A stretch of 64,000 nucleotides of DNA from positions 372,001 through 436,000 of the forward strand of contig JANPZY010000004.1 in the NCBI GenBank assembly GCA_024707325.1, written 5' to 3'. This stretch comes from Opitutus sp. GTDB lineage: Bacteria; Verrucomicrobiota; Verrucomicrobiia; Opitutales; Opitutaceae. The translations under genes were made by a program, and so were the position numbers. The notes below the pieces were generated by a model that was not told the origin of the DNA, searched no databases, and saw only the letters and a program-made list of their open reading frames with translations. Of the stretch, positions 58,266-64,000 are shown in pieces (position 1 is the stretch's first letter; the number at the start of each line of letters is the position of its first letter).

Positions 58266-58859
58266 TCAGCGCGTCGCGTAGAAAATTCCCGCCAGCGCAC
58301 CGGCGAACACCAGCCACAGGAACGCCGCGCGCATCACCGGCCATCGTTCGAAACGTTCGAGCGTTTCTCCCGCCGCTTCGGGGATCGCGCCAAGATCGAT
58401 CGGGCGCGGCACCATGCTCGACACACTCATGTCGGGGCCCGCCTCGATCACGGTCGCTCGCATCGCCTTCGCGAAATCGTCCGGGACGTTCTTGTCGTCG
58501 AGAAACGCATACGGCCAGCGCTTCGGCCCGTCGCAGAGCAGCATCGCCACGCGGCCCTCCACGGCGATGCGTTCGTGCGGGAGATCTTTTTCACCGAGCA
58601 CTTCAGAAAACCAGTGGTCCATCGACGCCTCGATCTCCTCCGCCGCGAGCGTGGTGGGATCGATGTTCGGATTTCGTTCGTGCCGCCGCGCCGCGCGTTC
58701 GAGCACGGTCAAAATAATGCGGCTCGCATGCAGCCGATTACCGATGCGATGGGCGCGCAGATAGTCGTCCACGCGCGCATACGCGGCGTTCCACGCTTCC
58801 ATCGTGCCTGTTTTCGGCTGAAACGCTCCGGTGAGTTCGATGGGCGCAACGTCGCTCAT
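58266..58859 (-). CDS. Membrane-anchored protein of unknown function between opgG and opgH
   Basis: A 197-residue protein: a soluble helical domain (MEAWNAAYARVDDYLRAHRI, ASRIILTVLERAARRHE) and a C-terminal membrane anchor (WPVMRAAFLWLVFAGALAGIFYA). It shows no enzyme motif that I know. Its start overlaps the opgG stop by four bases and its end is 15 bases before opgH, so it is firmly part of the periplasmic-glucan operon and may support or regulate the glucosyltransferase. I start at MSDVAPIEL. Confidence 0.7.
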   Translation of the reverse strand: MSDVAPIELTGAFQPKTGTMEAWNAAYARVDDYLRAHRIGNRLHASRIILTVLERAARRHERNPNIDPTTLAAEEIEASMDHWFSEVLGEKDLPHERIAVEGRVAMLLCDGPKRWPYAFLDDKNVPDDFAKAMRATVIEAGPDMSVSSMVPRPIDLGAIPEAAGETLERFERWPVMRAAFLWLVFAGALAGIFYATR

Positions 58860-60382
58860 GGCTGGCGTTCCGGCTGCCACAGATAGCTCCACGTTTCCGT
58901 CAAAACATCGTCCTTCTTGCGCAGGAAACAGCGCAGCTCCACCGGCCGGCCGCTGCCGTCCGCTTTGAGCGAAAACGCCACGCGCCAGGTGTCGTTGAAC
59001 GGATTCTTCTGCACGTCGGCGTGCATCAGCTTCGCGCCCTCGCCGACCGTTACGACAGGCTCGACTGCTTCGCCGGCTTTGACGGTCGCGAAGATCGGGC
59101 CCGCGGCATCCAGCGCGAAACGCTCCAGCTCAGGCTCGTGCGTCTTCGAGTGTCCGTGACGCGTCGCGACGAACACGCCGGCGGGCGGATTCACTTCCTG
59201 GAGATACCAGTGAAGCTTGTATTCAAATTCCAATGACTCGCCCGCGCCCGGCGTTTTCTCCGGCGTCCAGAATGCGACAATATTGTCGTTCGTCTCATCC
59301 GGTGTCGGCAACTCCACAAGCCGCACGGTGCCACGGCCCCAGTTGCCGACCGGCTCGACCCACGCGCTCGGGCGGAGGTGATAAGCGGCTTCGAGGTCCT
59401 GATAGTTTTCGAAATTCCGATCGCGCTGCACGAGGCCGAAGCCCTTCGGATTGTCGTCGCTGAACGCCGCGACGCGCACATGCGCGGGATTTTGCAGCGG
59501 ACGCCACACCCACTCATCGGTGCCGGTGCGGAGCATCAAACCATCGGAGTCGTGCACCTCCGGACGGAAGTCGCCGTGCTTCTCGATCGTGTTCTCGCCA
59601 TGCCAGAACATGCTCGTGAGCGGCGCGAGTCCGAGCATCGTCACCGCCTCGCGGAAATACAGAGCAGCCTTCACCTGCATCACGGTTTCCTTGCCCGGCG
59701 TGATCGTGAAGCGATACGCGCCTGCCACGCTCGGACTGTCCATCAGCGCGTAAACGACCAGATTGCGCGCAGCGATGCGCGGACGCTCGACCCAGAACGA
59801 TTCGAAAACAGGAAACTCCTCCCCGCCCGGCTCCGCCGTATCGATCGCGAGTCCCCGCGCCGACAGGCCCCAGCGCTGTCCGACGCCGAGCGCGCGAAAA
59901 TAACTCGCGCCCTGAAACACCGCGAGTTCGTCGAGGTAGTCGCGCGAGTTGAGCGCGTAGTGAATACGCAGACCCGAGAAGCCCATCGTCGCCGGAATCG
60001 GCTGCGCGATCTTGTTTTGGCCGTAGTTGAAAAGTTTGGACGCAAACGGAATCAGCTGCTCGCGGCCGTCCTTGATCTCCGCGATCTGCACCGTGTCCTT
60101 CTGGACGAAACCCGGATGGAAAAACTGCAGCTCGAACGGCAGCTTCTCCTTTCGCCACCACGACTGCTCGGGCAGGAAACGAATGTCGCGATGCTCGTCA
60201 TACGTCAGCCGGCGCAGCCACTCGGGCACGCGCGACTCGCGCTTCTCATATGGCTGGGCCGCGAGCGCCTGCGCGCGTTCGCGCAGCACCTCGAAATCGA
60301 ACCTGGCTCCATCGGCCGCTGAGGCGCGTGACGCGCCCAGCAACACCGCCGCGACCACGAAAAGGCGAAGAGGTGTTTTCAT
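58856..60382 (-). CDS. opgG: Periplasmic glucans biosynthesis protein OpgG/MdoG
   Basis: Periplasmic protein needed for branching and export of osmoregulated periplasmic glucans. The 508-residue protein has a signal peptide (RLFVVAAVLLGASRASA, cleavage near residue 23), then a MdoG beta-sandwich domain with FDFEVLRERAQALA, YDEHRDIRFLPEQ and the conserved GLSARGLAIDTAEPGGEEFP, TSMFWHGENT, GLVQRDRNFENYQDLEAAYH. I start at the ATG giving MKTPLRLFV. It begins two bases after the UDG-like stop. Confidence 0.94.
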   Translation of the reverse strand: MKTPLRLFVVAAVLLGASRASAADGARFDFEVLRERAQALAAQPYEKRESRVPEWLRRLTYDEHRDIRFLPEQSWWRKEKLPFELQFFHPGFVQKDTVQIAEIKDGREQLIPFASKLFNYGQNKIAQPIPATMGFSGLRIHYALNSRDYLDELAVFQGASYFRALGVGQRWGLSARGLAIDTAEPGGEEFPVFESFWVERPRIAARNLVVYALMDSPSVAGAYRFTITPGKETVMQVKAALYFREAVTMLGLAPLTSMFWHGENTIEKHGDFRPEVHDSDGLMLRTGTDEWVWRPLQNPAHVRVAAFSDDNPKGFGLVQRDRNFENYQDLEAAYHLRPSAWVEPVGNWGRGTVRLVELPTPDETNDNIVAFWTPEKTPGAGESLEFEYKLHWYLQEVNPPAGVFVATRHGHSKTHEPELERFALDAAGPIFATVKAGEAVEPVVTVGEGAKLMHADVQKNPFNDTWRVAFSLKADGSGRPVELRCFLRKKDDVLTETWSYLWQPERQP

Positions 60383-60384
60383 TT

Positions 60385-61380
60385 TCAGAGGAAGTAATTG
60401 CGCTGCTTGTCGCTGATCGGCACCTCGGCGCGCTCCATGACCTTCAGGAGATCCTCCCAGATCATGCGCTTCGAACGGTTCGATTGATTCCGCAAAATGT
60501 AGCTCGGGTGATACGTCACCATGAGCGGCTTGCCGCCAAACTCCTTCCACTTCCCGCGCACCTCGCCGAGCGCCTTGAACGATCCTGCGCCAAGCAATCC
60601 CTGCGCCGCGGTCGAGCCCAGCGCGACCAGCAGATCGGGATTCACGACGTCGATCTGCGCGCGCAGATACGGCAGGCAGTAGTTCATCTCCTCCGCGGTC
60701 GGCGGACGATTGCCATACTGCACACCCGAACTGTCGGTCGGCAGCTGCGGCCGCCAGTTCATGATGTTTCCGATATAAACCTGTTCTCGTTTTAGGCCCA
60801 TGGCGTTGATCATCTTGGTCAGCAACTGACCCGCCGGACCGACAAAGGGTTCACCCTGCGTTTCTTCTTCTGCGCCCGGGGCTTCCCCGACGAACATGAT
60901 CTTCGCATCAAGGTTTCCGACGCCGAGCACCACCTTTTTTCCCGGGCGCACATTGGCGAGACACACCGGATCGTTCGTCACGATCTCGAGCAACGCCGCC
61001 ATGCGCGTCGCCTTGTCACCCTCGGGCAACGTAAACGGACGCGGATCGGGAATGTTGGATTCGACGACAGTCGCTTTCCGCACCGGCGCGCTCGGCGGCG
61101 GCGGTTCCCAATTCGCAATCGGCGGCGGCGTCGCGGCTCGATCCGCACTCGGGCGCGATTCGGTGCGCTCCGGGGCTCGACTCGGTGCGGACGGGGGCTC
61201 GACCGTGTCCGCACCGAGTCCCGACTCGGTCCGCACTGTGGCTCGCCCCGGATCGCTCCGGCGCGCGGCAACGACACGACGAAGCGTTTCCAAGCCGGCT
61301 TCGGAGACGGTGACGTTTTTCACGCCCTCGGCTTTCAGCCGCCGGAGTTCCTCGGTGAGTGCGTTGAGCGCGGCGCGCAT
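60385..61380 (-). CDS. Uracil-DNA glycosylase family protein lacking Fe-S ligands
   Basis: Family 4/5-like uracil-DNA glycosylase fold (331 residues): GEAPGAEEETQGEPFVGPAG with the catalytic region, and the C-terminal HPSYILRN loop. Canonical family-4 enzymes bind a [4Fe-4S] cluster through four cysteines. Here the first pair is replaced by PVCLANVRPGKK (one misplaced Cys), and the third is Trp in NWRPQ; only the last (NYC) is kept, so a cluster is unlikely. Residues 40-83 form a linker coded exactly by six 22-base repeat units, containing RTES twice, 22 residues apart. It lies between ribE and opgG. Confidence 0.87.
   Translation of the reverse strand: MRAALNALTEELRRLKAEGVKNVTVSEAGLETLRRVVAARRSDPGRATVRTESGLGADTVEPPSAPSRAPERTESRPSADRAATPPPIANWEPPPPSAPVRKATVVESNIPDPRPFTLPEGDKATRMAALLEIVTNDPVCLANVRPGKKVVLGVGNLDAKIMFVGEAPGAEEETQGEPFVGPAGQLLTKMINAMGLKREQVYIGNIMNWRPQLPTDSSGVQYGNRPPTAEEMNYCLPYLRAQIDVVNPDLLVALGSTAAQGLLGAGSFKALGEVRGKWKEFGGKPLMVTYHPSYILRNQSNRSKRMIWEDLLKVMERAEVPISDKQRNYFL
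61131..61262. repeat. 22-base repeat array G (exactly 6 units) inside the UDG-like gene
   Basis: Six whole units, 132 bases, or 44 codons. The boxes include GCTCGACT, GTCCGCAC, GTCCCGAC and GTCCGCAC with the usual 11-base step. Because six units divide by three, the reading frame is preserved. Confidence 0.88.
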
Positions 61381-61388
61381 GGTCGGAA

Positions 61389-61985
61389 TCAGGTCGAGCG
61401 GAGTTTCAGGAGCTTCTCCACATACTTGCCCAAAAGATCGAACTCAAGGTTCACGCGTTCGCCCGCGCGGCGGCCCTTGAGATTGGTGACTTCAAGCGTG
61501 TGCGGAATCAGCCACACCGCGAACGAGTCGCCCTCGACTTCCGCGATCGTGAGCGAGATGCCGTCGATCGCGATGCTGCCTTTGTGAATGAGATAACGAC
61601 CGCCACCGTCGGGGGCGCGCACGCGCAGGTAGTGATCGTTGCCGCGCGGTTCGAAGACTTCGATCGTGCCGAGTCCGTCGATGTGGCCGGTGACGAAATG
61701 TCCGCCGACCTTGCCGTCGAAGCGCAGGCTGCGCTCGAGGTTCACTTTCGCGCCCGGCTCGAGCGCGGAGAAATTCGTGAGACGGCGCGTCTCCTCGAGC
61801 ACATCGAAATAGATGTGCTGCTCATCGATCTGCGCGGCGGTGAGGCAGCAGCCGTTGACGGCCACGCTGTCGCCCAGCGCGAGTCCCTGGAGCGCGGTGT
61901 GTGCGCTCACCTGGAGGCGCCACGCTTTTTCCTGAAGCGTGAACGCGACGACGCGGCCGGTTTCTTCGACGATGCCTGTGAACAT
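61389..61985 (-). CDS. ribE: Riboflavin synthase, alpha subunit type
   Basis: Dismutates two lumazines into riboflavin and a pyrimidine. The 198-residue protein has the tandem-barrel layout: MFTGIVEETGRV with the N-terminal MFTG, VNGCCLTA and FSALEPGAKVNLERSL in the first barrel, then GHFVTGHIDGLG and SIAIDGISLTIAEV in the second. The conserved Ser/Thr, His and Cys in these blocks are intact. ribD is encoded 42 kb away. The gene lies within the operon between the HtrA paralogue and the UDG-like gene. Confidence 0.94.
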   Translation of the reverse strand: MFTGIVEETGRVVAFTLQEKAWRLQVSAHTALQGLALGDSVAVNGCCLTAAQIDEQHIYFDVLEETRRLTNFSALEPGAKVNLERSLRFDGKVGGHFVTGHIDGLGTIEVFEPRGNDHYLRVRAPDGGGRYLIHKGSIAIDGISLTIAEVEGDSFAVWLIPHTLEVTNLKGRRAGERVNLEFDLLGKYVEKLLKLRST

Positions 61986-61989
61986 AAGA

Positions 61990-63378
61990 TTACTGGAGTT
62001 TCACGCGCAGCACGGCGGTGTCGCCGCCGCGGCTGACGAGCAGCACGCATTCGCCGCGCGTGCGATCGGCCTCGATCGCGGCGAGCTTGAGTTTCGCCGC
62101 CGCGAACGAGCGGATTTCCTCGCCGTCGATTTCCTTGATCCAGTCGTCGGTGCCGAGACCGGCGATCGCGGCGGAGCCGTTGGGTTTCACGAAATGCGCG
62201 ACCACGCCCGTGAGCTGCGAAGGATCGGCACGGCGCATCACGGCATCGTCGTAAACGAACTCGCGTGCAGTCAGACCGAGCCGGTCGAAATACTGGCGCT
62301 CGGCCTCGAGAAGGAGTTTCGGTTGCTCACCGAGACGAATCTCGACCTCCGCGCGTTCGGAGCCGCGCAGCACGGTGAAACGAATCAAGTCGCCCGGACG
62401 TCGACGCAGCACCTCGCGTCCGACGAACTGCACCACCGCTCCGTCGGGACGAAAACGCGGCAGCGTCTGACCATCGATCGCAAGAATGATGTCGCGATCC
62501 TTGAGTCCACCCGCTTCGGCAGGACTGCCCGCGGTGACTTCGCTGATCACCGCGGCGGACTGATTGCCAAGTTTGAGAAAACGCGCCGCCTCGCGATCGA
62601 TCGGTTCGAGCGCGTAGGCGCCGAGCCAAGCGAGCGGACGGCCAAAGACGTTTTGCGGCACGCGCTTCAAATACGGGAGCACCTCCCCGGCGGTAAGAAG
62701 CGCTCCGCTCTCCTCGACGTTCACGAGAATCACCGGACGACCACCGCGCGCCTCATTGGAAAACTGCACGTAATTCTGGCCGAAGGAACTCAGACCGAGA
62801 CCGGCGAAATTCCCTTCCATGTCGAACGCAGGCAGACCGGGACCGGCAACTTCTTGTTGGAGAATAGCAGTGCGCTGCGGGAGACTCTGCACGAGCGCGA
62901 CGTGGCTTTTCAGAATGTAGGGAAAGAAATCCTCATCCTTGTTGCGGAGACCGATGCCCCACAGATCCTCGGCGAGCGCGGGCTCTCGCGGTGTGCGCGA
63001 CGCCCAGCGTGTGATCGGCACGAGTTGCTTCCGCACCGCTTCGCCCGCGCGCACGAAATGCCAGCCCGTGAGCGGGTCTTGCCCGAGATATTCGGCCGGC
63101 GTGCTCTCCGGTTCGCCGGGCCGATAGACTTTGAAGTCCTTGAGCTGCGATGGCGTGAGGCGCGGGTTCACTGCGACCGGCGGCAATACAATCGTGCCCT
63201 GCTCGTCGATGACCGTGCCATAGGAAATTCCGGTGCGACGCTCCGCTTCGGTCTCGGCGTAGAACTCGACGGCTACGACCGATTGGAGGCGCTCACGCCA
63301 AAGCGCGGGCACGTCGGCGGCAAGCGCGGCGGACGCGAGAAACGAAGCAAGAAGCGCGAAGCGGAGAAGCGACATCAT
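61990..63378 (-). CDS. Degenerate HtrA-like protein with PDZ domains (pseudo-protease)
   Basis: A 462-residue exported protein with a signal peptide (LLRFALLASFLASAALAA). The middle resembles a trypsin-like HtrA domain (TGISYGTVIDEQGTIVLP), but where active proteases have GNSGGP it reads GPGLPAFDMEGN; I see no good catalytic Ser, and the His and Asp are also not in recognised contexts. Two PDZ-like domains follow (about residues 255-340 and 375-455, for example SPAEAGGLKDRDIILAIDG). It may be a chaperone or adaptor paired with the active HtrA encoded upstream. The ATG overlaps the stop of that gene. Confidence 0.75.
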   Translation of the reverse strand: MMSLLRFALLASFLASAALAADVPALWRERLQSVVAVEFYAETEAERRTGISYGTVIDEQGTIVLPPVAVNPRLTPSQLKDFKVYRPGEPESTPAEYLGQDPLTGWHFVRAGEAVRKQLVPITRWASRTPREPALAEDLWGIGLRNKDEDFFPYILKSHVALVQSLPQRTAILQQEVAGPGLPAFDMEGNFAGLGLSSFGQNYVQFSNEARGGRPVILVNVEESGALLTAGEVLPYLKRVPQNVFGRPLAWLGAYALEPIDREAARFLKLGNQSAAVISEVTAGSPAEAGGLKDRDIILAIDGQTLPRFRPDGAVVQFVGREVLRRRPGDLIRFTVLRGSERAEVEIRLGEQPKLLLEAERQYFDRLGLTAREFVYDDAVMRRADPSQLTGVVAHFVKPNGSAAIAGLGTDDWIKEIDGEEIRSFAAAKLKLAAIEADRTRGECVLLVSRGGDTAVLRVKLQ

Positions 63379-64000
63379 GGCTTGATCACGAAAAGCGAAA
63401 TCTGGCGGTTGCGTTGGACCTCGACGAGCACCGGTTCGGGTTGTTCCGAAAACCTCTCGTGCACGGCTTTGATCACCTCGAGTGAATCGATCGTCTGCTG
63501 ATTCGCGCGCAGGATGATGTCGCCGCGCTTGAGGCCGGAAACCTCCGCCGGATAACCCGGCTGCGTGCCGATCACGACGACGCCGTCGGCGCTCTGCAGC
63601 TGATTCTCGCGCGCGAACGTGCGCGAGACCTTGCGCACGCTGAGGCCCCATTTTTCCAGCGCCCACTCCTCGCCCACGCGGCTCTCGAGTTTTTCGGTGA
63701 CGACCGTGAAGTCCCGCGTCTCCGCGCCGCGCTTCACGGTGAGCTTGATCTCCGAACCGACCGCGCGGCTCGCGATCGTGTTTTGAATCGGCGGCAGTTG
63801 CTCGCGAAAACGTCCGTCGACTTTTTCGCCATCGATCGCGAGGAGAATGTCTCCGCCGCGCAGTCCGGAACGCGCCGCGGGCGAGCCCGGATCGACGCTG
63901 TTGATGAGCACGCCCGTGTTGAGCGAGAGCGCGTAGAAACTCTCCAGATCTTGTAGTGCTCCCGGCACTACACCGATATAACTGCGCGTGATCGCGCCAT
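63375..64000 (-). CDS. HtrA/DegP-like serine protease, C-terminal part (cut by window edge)
   Basis: The window ends inside this gene. Visible are about 208 residues that include the end of the trypsin-to-PDZ linker (ITRSYIGVVPGALQDLE) and two PDZ domains: SPAARSGLRGGDILLAIDGE and YPAEVSGLKRGDIILRANQQ. The catalytic residues lie beyond the edge, so activity cannot be judged. The reading frame is open to the edge, and the in-frame GTG at 63968 is not the true start. It probably works in the envelope. Confidence 0.85.
   Translation of the reverse strand, partial: GAITRSYIGVVPGALQDLESFYALSLNTGVLINSVDPGSPAARSGLRGGDILLAIDGEKVDGRFREQLPPIQNTIASRAVGSEIKLTVKRGAETRDFTVVTEKLESRVGEEWALEKWGLSVRKVSRTFARENQLQSADGVVVIGTQPGYPAEVSGLKRGDIILRANQQTIDSLEVIKAVHERFSEQPEPVLVEVQRNRQISLFVIKP

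Overview
The window is a GC-rich bacterial chromosome segment. I place it in Verrucomicrobiota, probably Opitutaceae. That is an inference from high GC, the mix of housekeeping genes, several small proteins I associate with that family, and the type of intergenic repeats. No rRNA is present to confirm it. Genes are dense, and many neighbours overlap by four bases (ATGA) or lie within 20 bases of each other.

Layout, left to right. A structured RNA-like element without a partner gene is followed by alkylation repair (Ada-AlkA fusion, ogt). A leftward block carries trpF, a DegT aminotransferase, hemD, hemC, ilvC, ilvN, tRNA-Val and asd. Next come an L,D-transpeptidase, a DUF6172-like gene and the leftward run metG-menF-cytochrome/DUF1573-menD. 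Then a DegS-type kinase, ispH, rdgB-ribD, an MBL hydrolase, leuB, a hybrid PAS kinase and alaS with an unusual insertion. These are followed by an MFS transporter, a beta-barrel protein, a Gre-like factor, a TonB-like protein, glgB and ppc. A rightward run holds lptD, an RsmB-type methyltransferase, scpA, a small protein and trxA. A leftward run holds acyP, an ABC exporter, a TPR protein, a membrane protein and menA. After tRNA-Ser come a broken GlcG-like gene, ahcY and metK. A rightward signalling operon has a REC-kinase, a response regulator, a 62-residue protein, a GspE/PilB ATPase and an Hpt protein. The last operon runs leftward: HtrA-like protease (cut by the window edge), degenerate HtrA paralogue, ribE, a UDG-like protein, opgG, a membrane protein and opgH.

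Two patterns run through the whole window. First, seven loci carry arrays of a 22-base unit. Each unit is two 8-bp dyad boxes of form GTSSSSAC, each followed by a variable triplet, so a palindromic box recurs every 11 bp, about one DNA turn. Most arrays touch gene stop codons. One lies in frame inside the UDG-like gene, and the largest sits between two long palindromes. They often occur with other palindromic elements in a repeated module order. I regard this as the best candidate for an undescribed system.

Second, nine otherwise normal genes (hemC, asd, DUF6172, a histidine kinase twice, MFS, lptD, trxA, opgH) carry a +1 frameshift, mostly in short homopolymers, and one more gene has a -1 shift. 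Several are normally essential, so base-calling error is the likeliest cause. I annotate them as the sequence reads and give each suspected site.
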